This document shows, piece by piece, positions 8,867 to 16,401 of a DNA stretch of 64,000 bases. The position numbers were made by a program, and so were the translations under genes. Source of the DNA: Streptomyces sp. TLI_105 (GTDB lineage Bacteria; Actinomycetota; Actinomycetes; Streptomycetales; Streptomycetaceae); NCBI RefSeq assembly GCF_900105415.1, contig NZ_FNSM01000001.1:4632501-4696500 (forward strand), in the 5' to 3' direction. Under the pieces are notes generated by a model, which was not told the DNA's origin, did not search any database, and was given only the letters and a program-made list of their open reading frames with translations. The first letter of the stretch is position 1. The number at the start of each line of letters is the position of its first letter.

Positions 8867-10114
8867 CTAGCGAGCGTCCTCGCTGTCGATGCCGAGGCCC
8901 GGAAGGAGGCCCGGCAGGAGTGGCGGAAGCGTCACGTCCGGCACGTCCGGGGCCACCTGGTCATCCGTGGGGGCCGTCGGTGTGCCCGTCGGAGAGGGCT
9001 TGAGCAGTCCGCCGGCGCTGCCGCCGAGGAGGCCGTCGTCCTCGGTCGAGCCGGTGCCGCTGCTCGTGCTCGGGGTGGCTCCCGCGCTGGACCCGGACGG
9101 GTGGGGCGAGGCGGAGTGGCTGCCCGAGGGGGACGTCTCCTGGCCGGCCGACGGCCGGTGGCTGCCCGTGCCCTGGGTGTCCCTCGGGGCGGCGGGGCTG
9201 CTGCGCGGTCCCTCGGAGCCGATCGCGCCCTTCTCGGGGGTGCGGGGCAGCACCGACTGGAGCGGCTCGACGTCTTCGTCTATGGCGTCGAAGACGTCCG
9301 TCACCTCGCTGCCGACGTCCGCCAGCTGGACGGGGAGCCGGTCGCGGAGGCCGTTCCAGGTGTTCCGGTGGGCCTGGGCGAAGGAGTTGAGCCGGGCCAT
9401 CGGGCCGATCTCGCCGTCCCTCTCGTAGGCCTCGCGGAGCAGTCGACGGCCCTCGGAGGCGTCGTGCTTCACGCCGCCCAGGACGCGGCGGATCTCGGCG
9501 AGGGACTCGTGGTCGAGCTCTCCGACGCGGCCGCGCTCCATGAGTCGGCGGGCCTCGCTGAGGCGGGTGGAGGCCTGGTCGAGGTAGATGCCGCCGCGGT
9601 CCGCGTCGTCGTCCGCCATGCCCAGCTTGATGTCCTCCATGCCCCGCTTGAGTCCGTAGAGCGAGTCACCGGGGAGGGCGTCGGAGCTGGCGGCGGCCAC
9701 TCCGCCGAAGGCACCGGCCGCCACACCGACCGTGAGACCGCCGGCGGCGAGGCCCTTGGTCCAGCGGGACCGGGGGCGCAGTTTCCTCAGGGGGGACGCC
9801 CGGTGGGATCCCTTGCCGGTGGATGTCCGCTGCTCGGGCACCGTAGGGCCCGCGGCGGCGCTCCCCTCCAGGAGCATCGCTTCCATGGCGGCCACGAGCT
9901 GGGCTCGCTGCACCACCTTGACCTCGGGGTCGAGCTGTGGCTTGGGCAGCTCGCCGAGGCCGTTCGCCAAGGCCAACAGCCGCCCCTGTTCGGCGGGTTC
10001 GGCCGGCTCCGCCGGGGCCTCGGGCTGTTCGGCCGCCGCGTCCTCGGACGCCCGGTCCTCCAGGGCCTGGGCGAAGGCGTTCGCCCGCCGGTGCGCCGAT
10101 ACGTTCGCGATCAC
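8867..10114 (-). CDS. rsbN: RsbN, membrane anti-sigma factor for BldN (DUF5667)
   Basis: A 415-residue single-pass membrane protein next to bldN. The cytoplasmic N-terminal region starts IANVSAHRRANAFAQALEDR and would bind sigma BldN. A membrane helix (GLAAGGLTVGVAAGAFGGVAAA) lies near residues 145-166, followed by the extracytoplasmic DUF5667 domain (ALPGDSLYGLKRGMEDIKLGMA ...) and a Ser/Pro/Thr/Gly-rich tail. GTG 10123 overlaps its own GGAGG; GTG 10114 has GGAGG eight bases upstream, so I use 10114. It is transcribed from a BldN-type promoter at 10245-10273, a negative feedback on the sigma factor. Confidence 0.93.
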   Translation of the reverse strand: MIANVSAHRRANAFAQALEDRASEDAAAEQPEAPAEPAEPAEQGRLLALANGLGELPKPQLDPEVKVVQRAQLVAAMEAMLLEGSAAAGPTVPEQRTSTGKGSHRASPLRKLRPRSRWTKGLAAGGLTVGVAAGAFGGVAAASSDALPGDSLYGLKRGMEDIKLGMADDDADRGGIYLDQASTRLSEARRLMERGRVGELDHESLAEIRRVLGGVKHDASEGRRLLREAYERDGEIGPMARLNSFAQAHRNTWNGLRDRLPVQLADVGSEVTDVFDAIDEDVEPLQSVLPRTPEKGAIGSEGPRSSPAAPRDTQGTGSHRPSAGQETSPSGSHSASPHPSGSSAGATPSTSSGTGSTEDDGLLGGSAGGLLKPSPTGTPTAPTDDQVAPDVPDVTLPPLLPGLLPGLGIDSEDAR

Positions 10115-10244
10115 TGGCGGCACCTCCTCTCGTCATGACGGTCGACTCCCCGGGGTGTCCGGAAGGTTGCACACCTTGAGCACATCCACACGAAAGAGTG
10201 AGTGGCTGTAGACATGGCGTGACCACAGGGAGTCTGCATCCCGC

Positions 10245-10273
10245 ACAACGAGCGGCGCGGCACTTGGGTTACG
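10245..10273 (-). promoter_or_regulatory. Sigma BldN-type promoter of rsbN
   Basis: On the minus strand CGTAAC (plus 10268-10273) and CGTTGT (plus 10245-10250) are separated by 17 bp. This resembles the CGTAAC/CGTTGA promoter pattern that I recall for BldN targets, differing in the last -10 base and by 1 bp in spacing. It would give a leader of about 115 nt before rsbN. Confidence 0.65.
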
Positions 10274-10320
10274 CGCGAAAGATGATCGGACCAGTGCGTC
10301 ATCGGGGCGTCACCGACTGT

Positions 10321-10412
10321 GAGTTGGGCGGGGGTCGTGGGGATGTGGGGGGAGGTGCGGGCGTGGGGGCGCGGACCGGGGCAGGGGGGTGCGTGTGGGG
10401 GGCGCGGAGCGG
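10321..10412. other. G-run cluster between bldN and rsbN
   Basis: The plus strand carries many runs of four or more G (GGGCGGGGGTC ... GTGGGGGCG ... GCAGGGGGGTG) over 90 bp just after the bldN stop codon, upstream of the rsbN promoter. The transcribed bldN mRNA would be C-rich here, so the quadruplex-prone strand is the non-template for plus-strand reading only. No gene is visible. Confidence 0.5.
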
Positions 10413-11198
10413 TCAGCGGGCGTCGTCCGGGAGGAGGCGGGCCAGGGTGCGGACGGCCCGGTACTGGAGGGTCTTGATCGCGCCCTCGTTCTTGCCCATG
10501 ACCCGGGCGGTCTCGGCGACCGAGAGGCCCTGCAGGAAGCGGAGCGTCACGCACTCCTGCTGCTGGGGGTTGAGACGGCGGACCGCGTCGAGCAGGGCGG
10601 CGTTCGACAGGGACTCCAGGACGGAGTCCTCGGGGCTGCGCTCGACCTCGTTGGCGTCGAGCATCTCGCCGGTGGTGACTTCCAGGCGGAAGCGGCTGGA
10701 CTTGAAGTGGTCGGCGACCAGGTTCCGGGCGATGGTGACGAGCCAGGCGCCGAAGTCGCGGCCCTGCCAGGTGAAGGTGGAGATCCGGCGCAGGGCGCGC
10801 AGGAAGGTCTCGCTGGTGAGGTCCTCCGCCGTCGCCTTCCCGCCGACGCGGTAGTAGATGTAGCGGTAGACGGTGTCGCTGTACTGGTCGTACAGGCGGC
10901 CGAAGGCCTCGGCCTCGCCGGCCTGGGCGCGCTCGACCAGGTCCATCATGCGGGCGCTGTCGCTGTCCGCGGTGGGGCGGCGGGCGGGGGTCGAGGTTCC
11001 GGAGCGGGTGCCCCGTCTGCCCACGGCGGCGCCGCCGTCGGCCAGGGCATAGCAAGGTCCGGCGGGTGCCGGTGCGGCGAAGGCGAAGGCGGGGACAGGG
11101 CCGGCGTACGCGGTGGGGACGAAGCCGCGCAAGTGGTCGAGGACCGTTGCGCGCAGCGTAGCCAGGCCCGAGGTGTCAACCCCGACGTGTGGGTACAC
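10413..11198 (-). CDS. bldN: RNA polymerase sigma factor BldN (ECF), with N-terminal pro-sequence
   Basis: A 261-residue ECF sigma factor required for aerial development and chaplin/rodlin expression. Residues 1 to about 85 form an Ala/Pro/Gly-rich extension absent from other ECF factors; in Streptomyces coelicolor such a pro-sequence is removed proteolytically. Sigma region 2 follows (MDLVERAQAGEAEAFGRLYDQYSDTVYRYIYYR) and region 4 (LLDAVRRLNPQQQECVTLRFLQGLSVAETARVMGKNEGAIKTLQYRAVRTL). The start is GTG 11198 with GGGAG four bases upstream. The anti-sigma gene rsbN lies immediately downstream but has its own promoter. Confidence 0.97.
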   Translation of the reverse strand: MYPHVGVDTSGLATLRATVLDHLRGFVPTAYAGPVPAFAFAAPAPAGPCYALADGGAAVGRRGTRSGTSTPARRPTADSDSARMMDLVERAQAGEAEAFGRLYDQYSDTVYRYIYYRVGGKATAEDLTSETFLRALRRISTFTWQGRDFGAWLVTIARNLVADHFKSSRFRLEVTTGEMLDANEVERSPEDSVLESLSNAALLDAVRRLNPQQQECVTLRFLQGLSVAETARVMGKNEGAIKTLQYRAVRTLARLLPDDAR

Positions 11199-11636
11199 GG
11201 GACTCCCAGAGGCAGAGCTTCCATCACGTGCAGTGCGGGACCGTTCACCCGTCGTGGCGACGTGAGGGGTCCTTTGTGCGTCTGAGGAGAATAACGCTTC
11301 GTACAGGCAGCGCTACACCCAGTTGCTAAAATCACCGGTTACGACGTATCTGTTACTGCTTGTAGTCGCATCAAGTCGCGGTTCGTGACCGTTTGTTGAT
11401 CGGTTTGCTTCCGAGTGTGACTGCGCGGGCGATGCGTTGTGCTCAAGTCCGGGACGCGTGAGTGAACGGGGCCGCTGCGGGGTAAGGGGGCGGGAATGCC
11501 CGGGAGTCGACCTGTGCGGTGCTGTTCGACCACGGACGGGTGAGCGCCCCTGGTCCGGGGTTGTCGCAGATGATCGCAGCCGAAACGTATCGGCAGAACG
11601 GCCGGGCGCGCCGGGAACGTGACCCCGCGGGAGCGG
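11199..11636. other. Upstream region of bldN and 3' flank of the HAD-IB gene
   Basis: A 438-bp gap without a convincing gene. It holds the long leader/promoter region of bldN (minus strand). It is AT-richer between about 11270 and 11410, includes two GTTAC repeats (11338-11342 and 11352-11356), and has a CGTAAC hexamer on the minus strand without a matching -10. BldD is known to control bldN in other streptomycetes, but I see no clear AGTGA-TCACC pair here. Confidence 0.5.
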
Positions 11637-12584
11637 TCAGTGGCGGCGGCGGTGCAGGGCGACCGCGGCGGCGGTGCCGCCGGCCAGCGCGCCCAGGCCC
11701 GCGGCGGCGGGGATGCCGACCTTCGCGGCCTTCCGGCCGGTCCGGTAGTCGCGCAGCCGCCACTCCCGGTCCTTCGCGTGCTTGCGGAGCTTGGTGTCCG
11801 GGTTGATCGCGTACGGGTGCCCCACCAGCGACAGCATCGGGATGTCGTTGTGCGAGTCGCTGTACGCGGCGCAACGGCTCAGATCGAGGCCCTCGGCGGC
11901 GGCGAGAGCCCGTACCGCCTCGGCCTTGGCCGGTCCGTGCAGGGGCTCGCCGACCAGCTTGCCCGTGTAGACGCCGTCGATCGACTCGGCGACCGTGCCC
12001 AGCGCGCCGGTCAGGCCGAGCCGGCGGGCGATGATCGTGGCCGTCTCGACCGGGGCGGCCGTCACCAGCCAGACCTTCTGGCCCGCGTCCAGGTGCGCCT
12101 GGGCGAGGGAGCGGGTGCCGGGCCAGATGCGGTCGGCCATGTACTCGTCGTAGATCTCCTCGCCGATCGACATCAGCTCGGAGACGCGGTGGCCCTTGAC
12201 GATGGACAGGGCACTGTCGCGGGCGTCCTGCATGTGCTCGGGGTCCTCGACGCCGGCGAGCCGGAACCAGGCCTGCTGCCAGGCGAAGCGCGCGAGTTCG
12301 CGGCGCTGGAAGAACTTCCGCTTGTACAGGCCGCGGCCGAAGTGGAAGATCGCGGCGCCCTGCATCACGGTGTTGTCGAGGTCGAAGAAGGCCGCGGCGC
12401 GGACGTCGCCGACGACCGGGAACTCGGGCTCGGCGGCCTCGGCTTCGGCGGCGGCGGCCTCCTCGCGCTCCTGTTCCAGCTGGAGCGAGGACTTGCGCGC
12501 CGCCTCGGCGGCGGCCTCGCCTGCCAGGACGCTGCGCGCGGTGGCGGAGCGCCTACGGGGGGTGAGCCATCCCAGAGCGGCCAT
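11637..12584 (-). CDS. HAD-IB family hydrolase, SerB/CicA-like, with C-terminal membrane segment
   Basis: A 315-residue HAD phosphatase. After an Ala/Glu-rich region comes AAFFDLDNTVMQGAAIFHFGRGLYKRKFF (motif I, DxDNT), then VWLVTAAP (motif II) and CAAYSDSHNDIPMLSLVGHPYAINPDTKLR (motif III/IV), ending with a hydrophobic KVGIPAAAGLGALAGGTAAAVALHRR that may anchor it in the membrane. The start is ATG 12584: TATGCT (plus 12592-12597) lies seven bases upstream, so it is probably leaderless; ATG 12596 overlaps that box. It is divergent from the glutaredoxin-like gene and downstream of neither haem nor bld genes. Substrate unknown. Confidence 0.88.
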   Translation of the reverse strand: MAALGWLTPRRRSATARSVLAGEAAAEAARKSSLQLEQEREEAAAAEAEAAEPEFPVVGDVRAAAFFDLDNTVMQGAAIFHFGRGLYKRKFFQRRELARFAWQQAWFRLAGVEDPEHMQDARDSALSIVKGHRVSELMSIGEEIYDEYMADRIWPGTRSLAQAHLDAGQKVWLVTAAPVETATIIARRLGLTGALGTVAESIDGVYTGKLVGEPLHGPAKAEAVRALAAAEGLDLSRCAAYSDSHNDIPMLSLVGHPYAINPDTKLRKHAKDREWRLRDYRTGRKAAKVGIPAAAGLGALAGGTAAAVALHRRRH

Positions 12585-12699
12585 GTCGTTGAGCATAGCC
12601 AGTCTGTTCGGTACTTCCCGACTTGTGAGGATGCCGGGGTGTGAACAGTCGGCGCCGACCGTGTTACCCGGGGCTTGCGGGCCCCGCAGAATGGGCGTC

Positions 12700-12987
12700 A
12701 TGTTCGGACGTGGGAAGAAGAAGGACGCCGGATCGGGGAAGGACGCCGCCTCGCGCGTGGTGACCCTGATCGGCAAGCCGGGATGTCATCTCTGTGACGA
12801 CGCCCGCGCGGTGATCGAGGCCGTCTGCGCGGAGACCGGAGCATCCTGGGAGGAGAAGGACATCACCCGGGACGAGGAGCTCCACCGGGCGTACTGGGAG
12901 CAGATCCCCGTCGTCCTGATCGACGGCGAGCAGCACACCTTCTGGCGCGTGGACGCCGGCCGGCTTCGGCGCGAACTGGGTGCGTGA
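12700..12987 (+). CDS. Glutaredoxin-like protein
   Basis: A 95-residue thioredoxin-fold protein of the DUF836/glutaredoxin-like family. After a basic lead (MFGRGKKKDAGSGKDAASR) comes VVTLIGKPGCHLCDDARAVIEAV with a CHLC redox motif, then WEEKDITRDEELHRAYWEQIPVVLIDGEQHTFWRVDAGRLRREL, where the IPVV cis-proline turn is typical. ATG 12700 is seven bases after CAGAAT (12687-12692), so probably leaderless. It sits just upstream of the Rex-controlled haem operon, with which a redox role would fit. Confidence 0.9.
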   Translation: MFGRGKKKDAGSGKDAASRVVTLIGKPGCHLCDDARAVIEAVCAETGASWEEKDITRDEELHRAYWEQIPVVLIDGEQHTFWRVDAGRLRRELGA

Positions 12988-13165
12988 CCGGCGGACGGTT
13001 ACCATCGTGGACGTTTTGTTGGGTTCCGGGGGCGGCATCGTGAGGAGAGTGTGCGGCTTTGCCCCCTTCGGGATCTCAACGCTCCGACGCGCTCCGCGGT
13101 TCCACGACGATACGAACCGGCCGCGTGACCCCGGTCACTTTGGGCGGACAAAACGGACACCATCT

Positions 13166-13194
13166 TTGTGCACGCGTTCACAAAGACATAGCCT
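13166..13194 (+). promoter_or_regulatory. rex-hemACD promoter with Rex operator (ROP)
   Basis: TTGTGCACGCGTTCACAA at 13166-13183 is an 18-bp near-palindrome matching the Rex operator pattern. Its first six bases also serve as a -35 (TTGTGC), 17 bp before TAGCCT (13189-13194). Bound Rex would therefore block RNA polymerase, giving redox-dependent autoregulation of the operon. The leader before rex is about 58 nt. Confidence 0.92.
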
Positions 13195-13259
13195 GCATTC
13201 GACGGGGCGGTCTTGGGACATATGGCCGCCTGCAGCCCCGCTCATCCCGCAGGAGCACC

Positions 13260-14066
13260 GTGGCAACTGGCCGAACTCACCGACCGGCGACCCGTAGCCG
13301 AGGAATTCCCGAGGCCACCGTCGCCCGGCTTCCGCTGTATCTGCGCGCACTGACCGCGCTCTCGGAGCGTTCCGTACCCACGGTCTCCTCCGAGGAGCTC
13401 GCGGCGGCGGCGGGGGTCAACTCCGCGAAGCTGCGCAAGGACTTCAGCTACCTCGGCTCGTACGGCACCCGCGGTGTCGGCTACGACGTCGAGTACCTCG
13501 TCTACCAGATCTCCCGCGAGCTCGGCCTGACCCAGGACTGGCCCGTCGTGATCGTGGGCATCGGTAACCTCGGCGCCGCGCTCGCCGGCTACGGCGGCTT
13601 CGCCTCCCGCGGCTTCCGCGTCGCCGCGCTCATCGACGCCGACCCCGCCATGACCGGCAAGCCGGTCGCCGGGATCCCCGTCCAGCACAGCGACGACCTC
13701 GAGAAGATCATCAGCGAGGACGGCGTCTCCATCGGCGTCATCGCGACCCCGGCCGGCGTCGCCCAGCAGGTCTGCGACCGGCTCGTGGCCGCCGGAGTCA
13801 CCTCCATCCTGAACTTCGCCCCGACCGTGCTCTCCGTGCCCGACGGCGTGGACGTGCGCAAGGTCGACCTCTCCATCGAGCTGCAGATCCTCGCCTTCCA
13901 CGAGCAGCGCAAGGCCGGCGAGGAGACGAGCGCCGAGGAGGGCCCCGACACGGGCGCCGAGCCCGAGGCCGCCGCGCCCGTCGCGCCGCCGGCCCCCCGT
14001 GGCGCCACGGGCGACACCGGTCGCAAGGGACCCGACGGGGACGTCCCCGCGGTGATGCCGGCATGA
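13260..14066 (+). CDS. rex: Redox-sensing transcriptional repressor Rex
   Basis: A 268-residue repressor that senses NADH/NAD+. The N-terminal winged helix covers GIPEATVARLPLYLRALTALSERSVPTVSSEELAAAAGVNSAKLRKDFSYLGSYGTRGVGYD, followed by the Rossmann domain with VVIVGIGNLGAALAGYGGF and VAALIDADPAMTGK. The C-terminus carries an extra Glu/Ala/Pro-rich tail of about 45 residues beyond the usual end at LAFHEQRK. GTG 13260 has AGGAG seven bases upstream. The stop overlaps hemA as ATGA, so Rex is translated with the haem genes it controls. Confidence 0.97.
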   Translation: MATGRTHRPATRSRGIPEATVARLPLYLRALTALSERSVPTVSSEELAAAAGVNSAKLRKDFSYLGSYGTRGVGYDVEYLVYQISRELGLTQDWPVVIVGIGNLGAALAGYGGFASRGFRVAALIDADPAMTGKPVAGIPVQHSDDLEKIISEDGVSIGVIATPAGVAQQVCDRLVAAGVTSILNFAPTVLSVPDGVDVRKVDLSIELQILAFHEQRKAGEETSAEEGPDTGAEPEAAAPVAPPAPRGATGDTGRKGPDGDVPAVMPA

Positions 14067-15418
14067 GCCTCCTCGTCGTCGGACTGAGCCACCGCAGCGC
14101 CCCGGTCTCCATCCTGGAGCGGGCCTCGCTGTCGGCGGACACCCGGATCAAGCTGCTCCAGGACACCCTCGCCGCCGAACCGGCCACCGAGGGCGCCGTC
14201 CTGGCCACCTGCAACCGCATCGAGCTCTACGCCGACGTGGACAAGTTCCACGCCGGTGTCGCCGAGCTGTCCACGCTCCTCGCACAGCACAGCGGCGTCG
14301 GCCTGGACGAGCTCACTCCTTATCTCTATGTGCACTACGAGGACCGGGCCGTCCACCACCTCTTCTCGGTGGCCTGCGGGCTCGACTCCATGGTCGTCGG
14401 CGAGGGCCAGATCCTCGGCCAGATCAAGGACGCCCTCGCCCTCGGCCAGGACCTCCACACCGCCGGCCGGCTCCTCAACGACCTGTTCCAGCAGGCCCTG
14501 AGGGTCGGCAAGCGCGCCCACAGCGAGACCGGGATCGACCGGGCCGGACAGTCGCTCGTCACCTTCGGCCTGGAGCAGCTCGCCCAGGACACGGACGTCG
14601 AGACCTGGGCCAAGGGCAAGAAGGCCCTCGTCATCGGCGCCGGTTCGATGTCCTCGCTCGCCGCCGCCACGCTCGCGCGCTCCGGCGTCTCCGAGATCGT
14701 CATCGCCAACCGCACCCTGGCCCGCGCCGAGCGCCTCGCGCAGATCCTGACCGAGCCCGGGGGCACGGGGGTCGCCGCACACGCGGTCGAGATGGTTGCC
14801 GTCGGCGACGAACTGACACGTGCCGACGTCGTCGTCTCCTGCACCGGCGCCACCGGACTCGTCCTCACCGGCGAGGCCGTCGAGGACGCGGCGCGGGGAC
14901 GCACGGCCCCGCTCTTCCTCCTCGACCTCGCCATGCCCCGCGACATCGACGCCGCCGCCCACCGTGTCCCCGGCGTCCGGCTCGTCGACATCGAGTCGCT
15001 CGCCGAGGCCTCCGCCGACGCGCCCATGGCCGCCGACGTCGACCAGGTGCGCGGCATCGTCTCCGACGAGGTCGCCGCCTTCGGCGCCGCCCAGCGCGCC
15101 GCCCACATCACCCCGACCGTGGTCGCCCTGCGCACCATGGCCGCCGACGTGGTGGCCAGCGAGGTCGCCCGCCTGGAAGGCCGCCTCCCCGGCCTCGACG
15201 ACAAGCAGCGCGCCGAGATCACCCAGACCGTGCGCCGCGTCGTCGACAAGCTCCTGCACGCGCCGACCGTGCGGGTCAAGCAGCTGGCCAGCGAGCCCGG
15301 CGGCGCCGGGTACGCGGACGCGCTGCGGACACTCTTCGACCTCGACCCGGAGACGGTGGCTTCCGTCAGCCGGGCCGACCTGAATGACGCCGACGTCAAG
15401 AACCGAGGGCGAGTATGA
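14063..15418 (+). CDS. hemA: Glutamyl-tRNA reductase
   Basis: A 451-residue enzyme reducing glutamyl-tRNA to glutamate-1-semialdehyde, the first step of the C5 haem pathway. It shows the N-terminal VVGLSHRSAPVSILERASL, the catalytic Cys in AVLATCNRIELYA, the FSVACGLDSMVVGEGQILGQIKDA substrate-binding stretch, the NADPH-binding ALVIGAGSMSSLAAATLARSG and a helical dimerisation tail. The start overlaps the rex stop and the stop overlaps the hemC start (4-nt ATGA), indicating translational coupling. Confidence 0.97.
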   Translation: MSLLVVGLSHRSAPVSILERASLSADTRIKLLQDTLAAEPATEGAVLATCNRIELYADVDKFHAGVAELSTLLAQHSGVGLDELTPYLYVHYEDRAVHHLFSVACGLDSMVVGEGQILGQIKDALALGQDLHTAGRLLNDLFQQALRVGKRAHSETGIDRAGQSLVTFGLEQLAQDTDVETWAKGKKALVIGAGSMSSLAAATLARSGVSEIVIANRTLARAERLAQILTEPGGTGVAAHAVEMVAVGDELTRADVVVSCTGATGLVLTGEAVEDAARGRTAPLFLLDLAMPRDIDAAAHRVPGVRLVDIESLAEASADAPMAADVDQVRGIVSDEVAAFGAAQRAAHITPTVVALRTMAADVVASEVARLEGRLPGLDDKQRAEITQTVRRVVDKLLHAPTVRVKQLASEPGGAGYADALRTLFDLDPETVASVSRADLNDADVKNRGRV

Positions 15419-16401
15419 CCGAGAGGGCACTGAGGCTCGGGACCAGGCGCAGCAAGCTCGCCATGGCCCAGTCCGGGCACGTGGCCGACGCCGTCCGGCA
15501 GCTGACCGGCCGGCCCGTCGAGCTCGTGGAGATCACGACGTACGGGGACACCTCCCGGGAGCACCTCGCGCAGATCGGCGGCACCGGCGTCTTCGTCGCC
15601 GCCCTGCGCGACGCGCTGCTCGCCGGGGAGGTGGACTTCGCCGTGCACTCCCTGAAGGACCTGCCGACCGCCCAGCACCCCGACCTGGTGCTGGCCGCGA
15701 TCCCGCGCCGCGAGGACCCGCGCGACGTGCTGATCGCCCGCGAGGGCCTGACGCTGGACCGGCTGCCCGCGGGCGCCCGGGTCGGCACCGGCTCCCCGCG
15801 GCGGATGGCACAGCTCCACGCCTACGCGCGGAGCCACGGGCTGGACATCACCTGCGTCCCCATCCGCGGCAACGTCGACACCCGCGTCGGCTACGTCCGC
15901 AAGGGCGAGCTGGACGCGGTCGTCCTGGCCGCGGCCGGACTCAACCGCATCGGCGGGACCGACGAGCTCCTCGACGGCCTGACCGCCGAGCCGCTGACCG
16001 TCGACACCGTCCTGCCCGCCCCCGGCCAGGGGGCCCTGGCCGTCGAATGCCTGGCGTCGAACACCGAACTCGTCGCCGCGCTCGCGCCGCTCGACGACCC
16101 GCACACGCGGGCCGCCGTGACCGCCGAGCGATCCCTGCTCGCCGCCCTGGAGGCCGGCTGCTCCGCACCCGTGGGTGCGCTGGCCGACCTGCTGGCCGAC
16201 GACCCCGGTCACGGGCAGGTTGTCACCGAAATGCGCCTGCGCGGCGTCGTCGGCACCACCGACGGCTCGACGCTGGTGCAGCTGTCCACCACCGGACCCG
16301 TACCCACCTCGCACGACGAGGCCCTGGCGCTCGGACGCGAACTCGCGGACGAGATGCTCGCCAAGGGTGCGGCCGGTCTTATGGGGGAGCGAGCACTTTG
16401 A
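15415..16401 (+). CDS. hemC: Porphobilinogen deaminase (hydroxymethylbilane synthase)
   Basis: A 328-residue enzyme assembling four porphobilinogens. Clear family motifs: LRLGTRRSKLAMAQSGHV, VEITTYGD, GGTGVFVAALRDALLAGEVDFAVHSLKDLPT, RGNVDTRVGYVRKGELDAVVLAAAGLNR and the Cys that holds the dipyrromethane cofactor in LEAGCSAPVGALADL. Its ATG overlaps the hemA stop and its TGA overlaps the TTG start of hemD. Confidence 0.97.
   Translation: MTERALRLGTRRSKLAMAQSGHVADAVRQLTGRPVELVEITTYGDTSREHLAQIGGTGVFVAALRDALLAGEVDFAVHSLKDLPTAQHPDLVLAAIPRREDPRDVLIAREGLTLDRLPAGARVGTGSPRRMAQLHAYARSHGLDITCVPIRGNVDTRVGYVRKGELDAVVLAAAGLNRIGGTDELLDGLTAEPLTVDTVLPAPGQGALAVECLASNTELVAALAPLDDPHTRAAVTAERSLLAALEAGCSAPVGALADLLADDPGHGQVVTEMRLRGVVGTTDGSTLVQLSTTGPVPTSHDEALALGRELADEMLAKGAAGLMGERAL

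Noticed and set aside
11316..11343. BldN-type promoter before bldN (CGTAAC on the minus strand)
   Set aside because: No CGTTGA-like -10 at 16-17 bp.
14335..16314. 659-codon frame on the minus strand opposite hemA and hemC
   Set aside because: Antisense frame caused by third-position GC bias; composition is low-complexity Arg/Ser/Ala and the plus-strand genes have clear motifs.
15384..16397. Extension of the hemD frame upstream into hemC
   Set aside because: Reads as a basic Arg/Ala/Gly frame antisense-like to hemC coding; TTG 16398 with RBS and coupling is a better start.
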